DNA of 64,000 bases from VRUE01 sp963817945 (GCA_963817945.1 CAWFQH010000004.1:372001-436000), one strand, 5' to 3'. Positions 7,772 through 16,827 are shown, numbered from the stretch's first letter. A program made the numbers and translations. The notes: generated from the sequence alone by a model not told the origin.

Positions 7772-8316
7772 TGGAGGCCGGGACCCCGCAGCTGGTCAAA
7801 CTCGAGGACCTCCACGTCCCCGGGCAATTGAGCGGACGCAAGCACATCCTTTCGATCCTGGTCGAGAACAAGCCCGGCGTGCTGGCGCGGATCGCCGGCC
7901 TCTTCTCGCGACGCGGCTTCAACATCGACACGCTCGCGGTCGGGCCGACCGACGACCCCAGCATCTCGCGGATCACCCTCACCCTCGACGGCGCCGTGCA
8001 CCCGATCGACCAGGTGACTAAGCAGCTGCACAAGTTGGTCAACGTTCTGAAGATCCGCGACATGGAGCCGGAGGAGACGGTTGCCCGCGAGATGGCGATG
8101 TTCAAAGTCTCCGCCGCGGTCGAGAACCGGGCCGAGATCATCCAGTTCGCCGAGATCTTCAGGGCCAAGATCGTCGACGTGGCCCGTCGCACGATGACGA
8201 TTGAGGTCACTGGCTCGGCCGACAAGATCGAGGCGTTCGAGCGGATGATCCGCCCCCACGGCCTGATCGAAATGGTGAGGACTGGCGAGATCGCCATTGC
8301 TCGCGGCGGCGACTAG
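7771..8316 (+). CDS. ilvN: Acetolactate synthase, regulatory subunit
   Basis: 181 residues. The N-terminal ACT domain (residues ~24-100: HILSILVENKPGVLARIAGLFSRRGFNI) binds valine for feedback inhibition, and the C-terminal domain (KVSAAVENRAEIIQFAEIFRAKIVDV) activates IlvB. Length and order match other actinobacterial IlvN/IlvH proteins. It overlaps ilvB by one base and its last 20 bases overlap the start of menF, so menF is probably on the same message. Confidence 0.96.
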   Translation: MEAGTPQLVKLEDLHVPGQLSGRKHILSILVENKPGVLARIAGLFSRRGFNIDTLAVGPTDDPSISRITLTLDGAVHPIDQVTKQLHKLVNVLKIRDMEPEETVAREMAMFKVSAAVENRAEIIQFAEIFRAKIVDVARRTMTIEVTGSADKIEAFERMIRPHGLIEMVRTGEIAIARGGD

Positions 8317-9700
8317 CGAGCTGCTCTCGCAGCTCCGCGATCGCGCGGAGCTGGCGGCCGCGGAGCGCGGCCGACGTGTCCTGATCAGCGTCACCACGCC
8401 GGTTGCGGCGGCCGATCCCTGCGCGACCGTGTTCGCTTCGCGGCTGGCAAGCGACCGCTGGTTCTGCTGGGAGCAGCCGGACCGTGAGTTCGCGCTGGCG
8501 GCGCTGGGCGTCGCCCACGAGGCCACCTCGCGGGGGACGCGGCGGTTCGACGACGTAGCCCGTGAGTGCCTGCGGCTGCGCGAGGGCGCAATCGTCGACG
8601 CGCCGGCGGGGCTGCCCGCCGGCGCCGGCGCGGTCTGGACAGGCGGCTTCGCCTTCGATTCGGAAGGGGCTGCGGCGCCGCAGTGGTCCTCGTTCGCGCC
8701 GGCCTCCCTGGCGCTGCCGGAGCTCTCGCTCTGCCGCCAGGGCGAGGGGGTCTTTCTCACCGCCAACCTCGTTCTCGGCGCTGGCGAGAATCCCGCCGGG
8801 GCGCTGGAGCGGATCGCCGCCCGCCTCGCCTGCCTGCGCGACGAGCCACTGCCGCTGCTCGACCCGCACTTGACCGACCGGCCCGAGATCCGCAGCGTCC
8901 ACCCGCCGGGCGACTTCGAGCGCGCCGTGGCGACCGCCACCGGACAAATCGAGGCGGGGGAGATGAACAAGGTCGTGCTCGCCCGCGAGGTCGTGGTCAC
9001 GGCGCCGGTCGCGCACGACCCGGCGGCGATCTTCGGCGGCCTGCGCGAGCAGTTCCCCTCCTGCTTCTGTTTCTGCTGCGGCACGCCCGAGGCGGCCTTC
9101 CTCGGCGCCAGCCCCGAGCTGCTGGTCCGGCGCTCGGGCGCAGGGGCCTCGACCGTGGCCCTCGCCGGCTCCACCCGCCGCAGCTCCGATCCGGCGGTGG
9201 ACGACCACCTCGGTGAGCAGCTGCTGCGCAGCGATAAGAACCGCCGCGAGCAGCGGATCGTCTGCGAGCGGATCGTTCGCACCCTGCGCCCGCACGCAGT
9301 CTGGGTGCAGACCGCCGAGGAGCCGGAGCTGATCAAGGTCGCCAACATCCAGCACTTGGCGACCCCAGTGATCGCCCAGCTGGCCGAATCGCACTCGGCG
9401 GTCGAGCTGGCCGGGCTCCTGCACCCGACCCCCGCGGTCGGCGGCGAGCCCTGGGCCCGTGCCGGGGGAACGATCACCGAGCTGGAGCGTATGGACCGAG
9501 GCTGGTACGCCGGCCCAGTCGGCTGGATGGACGCCACCGACGACGGCGAGTTCTGCGTCGCCCTCCGCAGCGCCCTCCTCCGCGACCGCGACGCCCACCT
9601 CTACGCCGGCGTCGGCGTAGTAGCCGGCTCAGACCCCGAAGCTGAGCTGGCCGAGACCGAGGTCAAGCTAGAAGCTCTGTTGCCGCTGCTGGCGGAGTAG
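8297..9700 (+). CDS. menF: Isochorismate synthase
   Basis: 467 residues with the chorismate-binding fold in the C-terminal two thirds. It converts chorismate to isochorismate, the entry step of menaquinone synthesis. Key strings are GEMNKVVLAREV, LGASPELLV, IKVANIQHLATPV, HPTPAVGG (from about residue 376), and GWYAGPVGWMD. HPTPAVGG is typical of isochorismate rather than anthranilate or salicylate synthases. The TTG start lies inside the end of ilvN; this start gives the expected N-terminus but is the least certain part. menD, menC, menA, menB and menE lie within 7 kb. Its stop codon forms part of the -10 box of the next gene. Confidence 0.92.
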   Translation: MLAAATSELLSQLRDRAELAAAERGRRVLISVTTPVAAADPCATVFASRLASDRWFCWEQPDREFALAALGVAHEATSRGTRRFDDVARECLRLREGAIVDAPAGLPAGAGAVWTGGFAFDSEGAAAPQWSSFAPASLALPELSLCRQGEGVFLTANLVLGAGENPAGALERIAARLACLRDEPLPLLDPHLTDRPEIRSVHPPGDFERAVATATGQIEAGEMNKVVLAREVVVTAPVAHDPAAIFGGLREQFPSCFCFCCGTPEAAFLGASPELLVRRSGAGASTVALAGSTRRSSDPAVDDHLGEQLLRSDKNRREQRIVCERIVRTLRPHAVWVQTAEEPELIKVANIQHLATPVIAQLAESHSAVELAGLLHPTPAVGGEPWARAGGTITELERMDRGWYAGPVGWMDATDDGEFCVALRSALLRDRDAHLYAGVGVVAGSDPEAELAETEVKLEALLPLLAE

Positions 9701-9711
9701 GCTCGCGGCCT

Positions 9712-10773
9712 GTGAATCGCTGCGTAACCATTCTGGTACTCACCGCTGTTTTCTTGGGCTTTGCGATGTCGGCCGTCGCCGCGACGCCTGAAGGCCCACG
9801 GCTGTCGATCTCCGTTTTCACGGATGGGCCGGGTGCGGAGGACGGGGGCTCGGAAGTGATAACGACCGGCCCGTTTGGCGAAGACCCGCAAAGGCTGCTC
9901 GGCGGTCCCGGTGCGTCGATCGGCGACGTCTTGTCGTGGTCCTCCGACGGCAACCGTCTCGCATTTGGCGTCTCGGGAGTCGAGAGCACCGCTTCGGGGC
10001 CTTTCGGAACTGGATGGCAGGTGGTCGGGGTGGCCGAGGTCGGCGGCGGTCCAACCCGCGTTTTCCCGCGCGCCTTTCTAAATGCCGGCGAGCCGGTTAT
10101 TGCTCCGGACGGTCGATCGGTGGCCTTCCAGCGGGTGAAGCTCGTTAAGACCCTGCCCGGCAGGGAGAGTTACCTATTCAAGAGCTCGATCTGGCTGCTC
10201 GACGTCGAAGGCGGCTCGGTGAGGCGGCTGACCCGGTGGCGGCTCGCCGGTTCGCTCGATCCGATCTCCTACTCGCCCGACGGTTCCGCCCTCGTCGCCG
10301 TGCTCCTAGATCGCCGGGGACGCCGAATCGTTTCGGTGGATTTGCATAGCCGCCGCAGCCGTCGCCTTGCTTTGCTCGGCAACGACGACTGGGAACCGAC
10401 CTACTCGCCGGACGGGACCAAGCTTGCCTTCGTCCGGCTGAAGCGGGCGCAGACCATGCTCCCGGAGCCAGAGCGGCCGGTCAGCGAACTAGTGGTAGCT
10501 CGTGCGGATGGAATTGGCGCGAGGCGCGTGCTGCGCAAGAAGGGCTACATATCGTTCCCGAGCTGGGATCCGTCCGGAAGCCGCCTCGCATTTACGCGCG
10601 ATCCACCCGCCGAAGCGACTGGCGGCTTGGAACGGGAACCGGGCAACAAGTTGATGGCGATCAACGCCGACGGGACCTGTCTGACGCGGGTCTTCACCGA
10701 TCCCGAGACGACTGTCTATGGCAGCGCCTGGCAGCCGGGGCCGGGACGCGAGGCGGGGCGGATCGACTGTTAG
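9712..10773 (+). CDS. Exported TolB/WD40-like beta-propeller protein
   Basis: 353 residues. A signal peptide (NRCVTILVLTAVFLGFAMSAVAA) is followed by repeated PD40-type blades: SWSSDGNRLAFGV, APDGRSVAFQRV, SPDGSALVAVLL, SPDGTKLAFVRL, DPSGSRLAFTRD, GSAWQPG. These repeats are typical of TolB-C-like propellers that bind proteins or ligands outside the cytoplasm. GTG start; a TAGGCT box (9698-9703) ends 8 nt upstream, so the message may be leaderless. Its stop overlaps the end of menD by 4 bp, tail to tail. Codon third positions are less GC-rich than in the flanking men genes. It sits inside the men cluster with no evident functional link. Confidence 0.82.
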   Translation: MNRCVTILVLTAVFLGFAMSAVAATPEGPRLSISVFTDGPGAEDGGSEVITTGPFGEDPQRLLGGPGASIGDVLSWSSDGNRLAFGVSGVESTASGPFGTGWQVVGVAEVGGGPTRVFPRAFLNAGEPVIAPDGRSVAFQRVKLVKTLPGRESYLFKSSIWLLDVEGGSVRRLTRWRLAGSLDPISYSPDGSALVAVLLDRRGRRIVSVDLHSRRSRRLALLGNDDWEPTYSPDGTKLAFVRLKRAQTMLPEPERPVSELVVARADGIGARRVLRKKGYISFPSWDPSGSRLAFTRDPPAEATGGLEREPGNKLMAINADGTCLTRVFTDPETTVYGSAWQPGPGREAGRIDC

Positions 10774-12509
10774 GCGATCGCCGCGCTGACCTGCGCAGCG
10801 AGGCGGCGGTGGAGGTCGACGTTGGCTTGGCGATCGACGGGGACCTCGATAAGGCCGGTGCCGGCGGCGAGAGCACTGTCGATCTCGGCCAGCGAGTCGA
10901 CGTGACGGTGGGGGAGGTCGAAGAGGGCTGCAGCTTTGGCAACGTCGATGCCGCGCGGGGTGCCGAGAAGGGCCTCGAACTCCTCGGCGTTCAGGACCGA
11001 CCCCTGCGGGAGAAAGTGGAAGATGCCGCCGCCGTTGTTATCGATGACGACGATCCGGACCGGCGCGGAGACGTCGCGCAGCGCCGCGAGCGAGCCGATG
11101 TCGTGCAGGAGGCCGAGGTCGCCGGTGAGGATCGTCGTTGGACGACCGCTGGCGTGGGCGGCGCCGATCCCCGAGGAGATCAGGCCGTCGATGCCGTTGG
11201 CGCCGCGGTTGGAGAGGAAGATGGCATCGGTGTCGCTGGCGGGCAGGAAGGCCTCCTGGTCGCGGATCGGCATGCTCGACGCGGTGTAGACGAGATCGCC
11301 ATCCCTGTGGGCATCGCCCAGCGCAAGCTGCAGGGCCGGCTCGGTGGGCTCCTCGAGACCGCTCAGCTCCTCCGCGATCGCTTCACGTGCAGCCCGCTCG
11401 GCATCCAGCCACAGCGCCGGTGGCGGACGGTCCTCGCCCAGACGGGCCGCCCAACCAGCGGCAAGCTCGGTGGGGTCGGCCCGCAGCAGAGCTGCGGCGC
11501 GGCGGCTCGGCTCGTTCCAGCCGCCCTGCGGGTCGACGACTATCTGGTCGGCTCCCGATTCGGAAAGCCAGGCGCGCAGCGGCTTGCTCGTCGGCATCTC
11601 GCCGAAGCGGAGCACCAGGTCGGGCGCGCTATCGGCACGGAACCGCTCGTCGCGCAGCAGCAGGTCGTAAGAGGTGACGACATGTGAGCGGTCATGGGGG
11701 CCGCAGCGGACTTGCGACGTGGGGTCGGCGAGGATTGGGTAGCCGGCGACCCGCGCCAGATGGGCCAGCTGCTCGCGCAGCTCGGGGTCGAGCTGGCGGC
11801 CAGCGACGATCACGCCGATCTCGGCTTCCGCGATGTGTTTCGCCACCTCGTCGAGAAGGAACTGCGAGGGCTCCATGTCGATCGGCGTCACCGCGGTAAG
11901 GGGGCGCTCGCCGCGGCCTTCCAGTGCCAGGGGATCGCTGGCGGCGATGGCGCCGTCCACCGGCACGGGTGCGAGGGGCTCACGCCACGCCAGGTTGAGG
12001 TGAACGGGTCCCGGTCGCGGCTCGCCCCGCGCCGCGGCGAAGGCTCGGCAGGCCGTCGAGCGGTAGTGGAGCAGGCCATCGTCGTTGGCCGCATGGGTCC
12101 CTACCTCGCAGAACCAGCGCACCGAGGAGCCGTAGAGCTTCAGCTGGTCGATCGTTTGGCCGGCGCCGATCTCGCGCAGCTCGGGCGGCCGGTCGGCGGT
12201 CAACACGAGCAAAGGCACCGCCGAGTGATCGGCCTCGCAGATCGCGGGATGGAGGTTGGCGGCCGCCGTGCCGGACGTGCAGAGGATCGCGACCGGCCCG
12301 CGGCTCGCCTGGGCGGCGCCGAGCGCAAAGAACCCGGCAGAGCGCTCGTCGACGATCACGGTCACGTCGATCTCGGCCTGGCGCCAGAGCGCCACCGCCA
12401 GCGGGGTGGAGCGGGAGCCGGGGGAGAGGACAGCGTGGCGGACCCCGCAGCGCGCCAGCTCCTCGACGAAGGCCGAGGCGAGGGCGGTGTTGGCGTTGGT
12501 CGTGTCCAC
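10770..12509 (-). CDS. menD: SEPHCHC synthase
   Basis: 579 residues. A ThDP enzyme that joins isochorismate with the succinyl-semialdehyde unit from 2-oxoglutarate in menaquinone synthesis. N-terminal signatures are GVRHAVLSPGSRSTPLA and VDERSAGFFALGAA, with ILCTSGTAAANLHPA and DRPPELREIGAGQTIDQ. The C-terminal ThDP site is ILTGDLGLLHDIGSL with VVIDNNGGGIFHFLPQ. The GTG start is preceded almost immediately by a 13-bp inverted repeat and no clear ribosome-binding site, so initiation here may be controlled. It lies downstream of menC on the same strand. Confidence 0.95.
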   Translation of the reverse strand: MDTTNANTALASAFVEELARCGVRHAVLSPGSRSTPLAVALWRQAEIDVTVIVDERSAGFFALGAAQASRGPVAILCTSGTAAANLHPAICEADHSAVPLLVLTADRPPELREIGAGQTIDQLKLYGSSVRWFCEVGTHAANDDGLLHYRSTACRAFAAARGEPRPGPVHLNLAWREPLAPVPVDGAIAASDPLALEGRGERPLTAVTPIDMEPSQFLLDEVAKHIAEAEIGVIVAGRQLDPELREQLAHLARVAGYPILADPTSQVRCGPHDRSHVVTSYDLLLRDERFRADSAPDLVLRFGEMPTSKPLRAWLSESGADQIVVDPQGGWNEPSRRAAALLRADPTELAAGWAARLGEDRPPPALWLDAERAAREAIAEELSGLEEPTEPALQLALGDAHRDGDLVYTASSMPIRDQEAFLPASDTDAIFLSNRGANGIDGLISSGIGAAHASGRPTTILTGDLGLLHDIGSLAALRDVSAPVRIVVIDNNGGGIFHFLPQGSVLNAEEFEALLGTPRGIDVAKAAALFDLPHRHVDSLAEIDSALAAGTGLIEVPVDRQANVDLHRRLAAQVSAAIA

Positions 12510-12512
12510 GGT

Positions 12513-12550
12513 TGGCGCTTTTTACGTCCTATAGGGGGTAAAAAGCGCCA
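12513..12550 (-). promoter_or_regulatory. Perfect 13-bp inverted repeat between menC and menD
   Basis: TGGCGCTTTTTAC (12513-12525) and its exact complement GTAAAAAGCGCCA (12538-12550) are separated by 12 nt. The repeat fills most of the 47-bp gap and ends 3 bp before the menD GTG. As RNA it would form a 13-bp hairpin next to the start codon; as DNA it could be an operator. There is no U-run after the stem in the menD direction, so a simple terminator is not favoured. Confidence 0.7.
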
Positions 12551-12556
12551 CGCAGG

Positions 12557-13618
12557 CTAGAGGCGGTGCGCTTCGAGCGCCGCCTCGTCGATCGTCACGC
12601 CCAAGCCCGGCCCCGGCGGGGGGTGGAGCATGTCGCCCCGCAGCTCCGGACCCTCCTCGGCAATCGTGTCTGCGAAGAGTCGCTGGGTCGCCAGCCCGTG
12701 CGCCAAGCCCGTACCCGGTCTGGTGCCCGCCTCGGCCAGGGTCTCCGCCACCTGGGCCGCGGCCGCGATCCCGACGGGGCCGTCTAAGGCGCTCGTCATA
12801 TAGGCAGGCAGCACCTCGGCGATCTCGATTGCGGTCTCGGGACCCCCGACCTTGGAGAGCTTGATGCCGGTCATTGCGCAGGCCCCCGCCGCCGCGGCAC
12901 GCTCGGCGTCGGCCTTGCTCTCGACGCTCTCGTCGGCGGCGATCGGGATCAGCGTCGAGGCGGCGAGCTCGGCGGCTTCCTCGAGCGTCGCCACCGGCTG
13001 CTCGGCCAGCTCGATGTCGAGCGGCTCCAGCTCGGCCAGCCGGCGCTTTGCCGTCTCGAGGTCCCAACAGCCGTTGACGTCGATCCGAATGCTCGCCTCG
13101 GGCCCCACAGCATCCCGCACCGCTCGCACCTGGCCGAGGTCATCGCCGGCGCCGAGCTTCAGCTTGAAAGAGGAAAAGCCGTCCTCTGCCCACTCTTCGG
13201 CCTCGGCGGCGACAGCAGCCGGCTCGGCGGCGACGAGCGTGGCGTTGCAGCGCACCGGCGCAGCAACCGCGCCGTCCGACTCGCCGTGCGCGGCGACGGC
13301 CCGCCGGCCGCGCAGGTCCATCAGCGCGGTCAGCGCCGCACAGCGCGCGGGTGGCGAGAGCGAGACCGCTGCGCCGCTCAGGGTGGTCTCGTCGAGCGCC
13401 TCGCGCTCGCTCAGTCGCTCCAGCTCTTCGACGACCCGCGCCAGGGTTGCGCCGCCGCGCATCGAGAGCGGCACCGCCTCGCCAAGTCCGATCAGCCCGT
13501 CCTCAGAACAAAGCCGCAACAGGACCATCTCGCGCCGCTCCAGCGTGCCCCGCGCCGTCACGTAGGGCTTGCGGAACGGCAGCGCGTAGGGGACGACCTC
13601 GACCGATGCGATCCGCAT
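12557..13618 (-). CDS. menC: o-Succinylbenzoate synthase
   Basis: 353 residues, enolase superfamily, dehydrating SHCHC to o-succinylbenzoate. The barrel carries the expected catalytic set: Lys pair in SFKLKLG, metal ligands Asp in RIDVNGCWD, Glu in IELAEQPV, Asp in IAADES, and the opposing Lys in GIKLSKVGG. The N-terminal capping domain (MRIASVEVVPYALPF) and length are normal. The ATG start is followed on the upstream side by an 18-bp palindrome that separates it from menA. The family also contains N-acylamino acid racemases, but the men neighbours make MenC the natural call. Confidence 0.93.
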   Translation of the reverse strand: MRIASVEVVPYALPFRKPYVTARGTLERREMVLLRLCSEDGLIGLGEAVPLSMRGGATLARVVEELERLSEREALDETTLSGAAVSLSPPARCAALTALMDLRGRRAVAAHGESDGAVAAPVRCNATLVAAEPAAVAAEAEEWAEDGFSSFKLKLGAGDDLGQVRAVRDAVGPEASIRIDVNGCWDLETAKRRLAELEPLDIELAEQPVATLEEAAELAASTLIPIAADESVESKADAERAAAAGACAMTGIKLSKVGGPETAIEIAEVLPAYMTSALDGPVGIAAAAQVAETLAEAGTRPGTGLAHGLATQRLFADTIAEEGPELRGDMLHPPPGPGLGVTIDEAALEAHRL

Positions 13619-13650
13619 GGGTGGAGCTTCGCACGCGTCGTCCCTCGACT

Positions 13651-13693
13651 GAGATCGACGTTTGTCAAACGATCGTTGACAAACGTCGATCTC
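13651..13693 (-). promoter_or_regulatory. Perfect 18-bp inverted repeat between menA and menC
   Basis: GAGATCGACGTTTGTCAA (13651-13668) and its exact complement (13676-13693) flank a 7-nt spacer. The arms differ in sequence from those of the menC-menD palindrome. The repeat lies 32 bp upstream of the menC start and 18 bp after the menA stop. Both a regulator-binding operator and an RNA hairpin fit. The arm contains TTTGTCAA, as in several TetR/GntR-type operators, but that resemblance is weak evidence. Confidence 0.7.
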
Positions 13694-13711
13694 GTTCGTC
13701 GTGCCCGCGGA

Positions 13712-14593
13712 TCAGGCCGCCAGCAGCAGACCCGCAGCAACGAGCAGGCTGAAGGCGCCGAGCAGAGCGCCGGTGGCAGCCAGGGCGGCGTTCAGCGCGG
13801 GTCCGTCGCTGCGGTTGGCCATCGCTCGCAGCGGCGGGATCGCCAGTGGCAGCGAGGCAAGGCCGATCAGCGGCAGCAGGCTAGTGTCGGCGCCGACGAG
13901 GGTGATCGGCAGCAACGCATAGGCGGCGAGCACGAGCCAGCGGTAGAGGTTGACGGCGTTGCGGCGGCCGGTTCGCACCGCGAGGGTCATCTTGCCGGCG
14001 CGACGGTCGGTCTCGATGTCACGGACGTTGTTGACGACGAGGATCGCGGTGGCGAGGAAACCGATCGAGATCGAGAGCCCTAGCGGCAATGCGTCTAATT
14101 CCTCCACCTGCACGTAGTAGGAGCCGTTGACTGCGACCAGGCCGAAGAAGAGGAAGACGAAGAGCTCGCCGAGGCCGGCGTAGCCATAGGGCCGGGGGCC
14201 ACCCGTGTAGAGGACGCCCGCCGCGATCGAGACGATGCCGATCAGGAGGATCACGAAGCCCGCGACCGCGGTCAGGTAGATACCGCAGGCGACCGCGACC
14301 GCGAAGGCAATCCAGGTCGCGATGAGCACCCGACGCGGCGCCACCAGGCCGGCCGAGGTGACCCGCACCGGTCCCAATCGGTCGGCGGTATCGGCGCCGC
14401 GCTTGGCATCCGAGTAGTCGTTGGCCAGGTTGGTGCCGATCTGGATGAAGATCGAGCCGATCAGGGCGGCGACGAACGCTCCCGCCCGCGGCAGCTCGCC
14501 GACCCATTCGACCGCGGCTGCGGTTCCCACCAGGACCGGGGCGATCGCGGCCGGCAGCGTCCGCGGACGCGCCGCCATCAACCAGATCCTCAT
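13712..14593 (-). CDS. menA: 1,4-Dihydroxy-2-naphthoate polyprenyltransferase
   Basis: 293 residues, UbiA-superfamily integral membrane prenyltransferase that attaches the isoprenoid tail to DHNA. The first Asp-rich Mg/diphosphate motif is NLANDYSDAKRGAD (residues ~57-70) and the second is NNVRDIETDRRAGK. About eight hydrophobic segments are visible. The start codon overlaps the menB stop by 4 bp, indicating coupling with menB upstream. Length is typical. Confidence 0.95.
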   Translation of the reverse strand: MRIWLMAARPRTLPAAIAPVLVGTAAAVEWVGELPRAGAFVAALIGSIFIQIGTNLANDYSDAKRGADTADRLGPVRVTSAGLVAPRRVLIATWIAFAVAVACGIYLTAVAGFVILLIGIVSIAAGVLYTGGPRPYGYAGLGELFVFLFFGLVAVNGSYYVQVEELDALPLGLSISIGFLATAILVVNNVRDIETDRRAGKMTLAVRTGRRNAVNLYRWLVLAAYALLPITLVGADTSLLPLIGLASLPLAIPPLRAMANRSDGPALNAALAATGALLGAFSLLVAAGLLLAA

Positions 14594-15456
14594 GGTCGGC
14601 GCGGGAACTGGGTGAAGTCGGGCTGGCGCTTCTCCTTAAATGCCTCGCGGCCCTCACGGGCCTCCTCGCTGCCGTAAAACAGCAGGTTGGTGTCGTGGGC
14701 CAGCTGCTGGATTCCGGCGTAGCCGTCCTCGTGCGCGTTGAAGCTGGCCTTGACCAGGCGCAGGGCGAAGGGCGACAGGGCGAGCATCTCGCGACACCAA
14801 GCGACCGTCTCCTGCTCGAGGTTTGCCAAAGGCACGACCGCGTTGACGAGCCCCATCTCGAGCGCCTCCTCGGCGTCGTACTGGCGGCAGAGCAGCCAGA
14901 ACTCCTTCGCCTTCTTGGTGCCGACGAGATCGCGCAGGAGCGAGACGCCGAAGCCGCCGTCCCAGGAGCCGACCCGCGGACCGGTCTGGCCGAAGCGGGC
15001 GTTATCGGCGGCGATGGTCAGGTCGCAGCAGACATGCAGGATGTGGCCACCGCCGATGGCGTAGCCGGCGACCATCGCCACTATCGGCTTCGGCAGTCGC
15101 CGCATCTGCACCTGCAGGTCGGTGACGTGGAAGCGCCCGACCGAAGCCCCCTCGGCGACGTAGCCGCTGTCGCTGCGCACGGTCTGGTCGCCGCCCGAGC
15201 AGAACGCCTGCTCTCCTTGCCCGGTGAGGACGATCGCGCCTACCTCCATGTCCTCGCGGGCCAGCTCCAGCGCCGCGGAGATATCGATCAGGGTCTGCGG
15301 GCGAAACGCGTTCAAAACCTCCGGCCGGTCGATCGAGATCTTGGCGATCCCCTCCGCCTTCTCGTAGCGGATGTCCTCGTACTCGCCGGCGCCCTCCCAC
15401 TCGATCGGCGCGTAGAGGGTGTCCTCCGGCGGGGCGTCGCGGTGGCGTCGGGGCAT
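14590..15456 (-). CDS. menB: 1,4-Dihydroxy-2-naphthoyl-CoA synthase
   Basis: 288 residues, crotonase superfamily, closing the second ring of the naphthoquinone from o-succinylbenzoyl-CoA. Signatures are LNAFRPQTL, FCSGGDQ, GYAIGGGHILHVCCDLTIAADNA and the MenB-specific GPRVGSWDGGFG. The minus frame is open far upstream into menE territory, but that part is shadow. The Met at 15456 gives the normal N-terminus (MPRRHRDAPPEDTLYAPIEW). Only 24 bp separate its start from that of divergent menE, so the two promoters overlap. Confidence 0.95.
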   Translation of the reverse strand: MPRRHRDAPPEDTLYAPIEWEGAGEYEDIRYEKAEGIAKISIDRPEVLNAFRPQTLIDISAALELAREDMEVGAIVLTGQGEQAFCSGGDQTVRSDSGYVAEGASVGRFHVTDLQVQMRRLPKPIVAMVAGYAIGGGHILHVCCDLTIAADNARFGQTGPRVGSWDGGFGVSLLRDLVGTKKAKEFWLLCRQYDAEEALEMGLVNAVVPLANLEQETVAWCREMLALSPFALRLVKASFNAHEDGYAGIQQLAHDTNLLFYGSEEAREGREAFKEKRQPDFTQFPRRP

Positions 15457-15480
15457 ATCGGCAACGATATCCGGGCCCCT

Positions 15481-16806
15481 ATGAAGCTCGACGACTGGCT
15501 CGACCAGAGATCGCAAACCTGTCCGGACCGGACCGCGCTCGTCGCCGACGGAGCCCAGGTGACCTACGCCGAGCTGGAGGCCGAGGCGACCTGGGTGGCG
15601 CGGCGGCTGGAGGCCCATGGCGTCCGGCGCGGTTCGGTGGCGGCGGTGACGATGGAGCCACGCCGCGAGCAGGTCGTCCTCATGCACGCGCTGATGAAGG
15701 TGGGCGCCGTGCTGCTGCCGCTCAGCCCGCGCCTGACCGCGGCCGAGCGCACCGCCGTGATCGCCGTCGAGGAGCCGAACATCGAGCTCACCGACCCCGG
15801 CGAGCTGACCCAGACCGAGGCCGACCTGCCGCTGCTCGGTGAGCACGACATGGACGCGCCCTGTTGTCGCGTGCTGACCAGTGGCAGCAGCGGTGCACCG
15901 CTGCCGGTCGAGCTGACCTACGGCAACTTCCTCTGGAACGCCGTCGGCTCCGCCTTCAACCTCGGCGTCGACCCGGCGGACCGTTGGCTCTGCTGCCTGC
16001 CGCTCAGCCACATCTCCGGGCTCGGGATCTTCATGCGCTCGGTCATCTACGGCACGACCGCCGTCCTCCACGATGGCTTCGACGTCGACCGCGTCGCCGC
16101 TGCCCTCGAGGAGGACGAGATCTCGGTCGTCTCGCTGGTGACGACGATGCTGACCAGGCTGTTGGAGGCGGGCGCCGACCTCTCCCGTCCCCGGGCGATC
16201 CTGGTCGGCGGGGGGCCGGTGCCGGAAGCGCCGCTGGAAGAGGCGATCGGTCGCGGCGCCACTGTCGTGCAGACTTACGGGCTGACCGAGGCCTGCTCGC
16301 AGGTGACGACCCTGGCGCCGACCGACGCCCGCCGCAAGCTCGGCTCCGCCGGCCGGCCGCTCCTCACGACCCACCTCCGGATTCAAGACGGCGAGATCCT
16401 CGTCCAGGGCCCGACCGTGGCGCCGAGCCGCATCGACGCCGACGGCTGGCTGCACACCGGTGACCTCGGCCGCATCGACGAGGAGGGCTTCCTCTACGTC
16501 GAGGATCGGATCGACGACATGATCGTCAGCGGCGGCGAGAACGTGGTTCCGGCCGAAGTCGAGCAGGTGCTGCTGCGGCACCCAGCGGTTGCCGACGCCG
16601 CCGTCGTAGGCCGCGAGGACCCCGAGTGGCAGCAGGCGGTGACCGCCGTGGTCGTGCTCGCCGACGGCGCCGAGACGACGCCAGACGAGCTGCGCCGCCA
16701 CTGTGCCGAGGAGCTGGCCGGTTTCAAGGTGCCGAAGCGGGTCGAGCTGGCGGCGGCGCTGCCGCGCACGCCCTCGGGCAAGCTCCTGCGGCGCGCCCTC
16801 CGCTAA
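15481..16806 (+). CDS. menE: o-Succinylbenzoate-CoA ligase
   Basis: 441 residues, ANL adenylating superfamily, activating OSB as its CoA thioester. Visible motifs are the P-loop VLTSGSSGAPLPVELTYGN, LPLSHISGLG, QTYGLTEACSQ, GWLHTGDLG, and the hinge/C-terminal domain DRIDDMIVSGGENVVPAEVE with the catalytic Lys in PRTPSGKLLRR. The protein is somewhat short for the superfamily but normal for MenE. It is divergent from menB and is followed 21 bp later by ilvC, which has its own -10 box. Confidence 0.94.
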   Translation: MKLDDWLDQRSQTCPDRTALVADGAQVTYAELEAEATWVARRLEAHGVRRGSVAAVTMEPRREQVVLMHALMKVGAVLLPLSPRLTAAERTAVIAVEEPNIELTDPGELTQTEADLPLLGEHDMDAPCCRVLTSGSSGAPLPVELTYGNFLWNAVGSAFNLGVDPADRWLCCLPLSHISGLGIFMRSVIYGTTAVLHDGFDVDRVAAALEEDEISVVSLVTTMLTRLLEAGADLSRPRAILVGGGPVPEAPLEEAIGRGATVVQTYGLTEACSQVTTLAPTDARRKLGSAGRPLLTTHLRIQDGEILVQGPTVAPSRIDADGWLHTGDLGRIDEEGFLYVEDRIDDMIVSGGENVVPAEVEQVLLRHPAVADAAVVGREDPEWQQAVTAVVVLADGAETTPDELRRHCAEELAGFKVPKRVELAAALPRTPSGKLLRRALR

Positions 16807-16827
16807 GGACCCGTTAGCCTGCGCGCC

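Noticed and set aside
10770..12509. Reading menD as acetolactate synthase because of its ThDP fold
   Set aside because: SPGSRSTPLA, CTSGTAAANLHPA and the men neighbours fit MenD; ilvB is already present at 6074.
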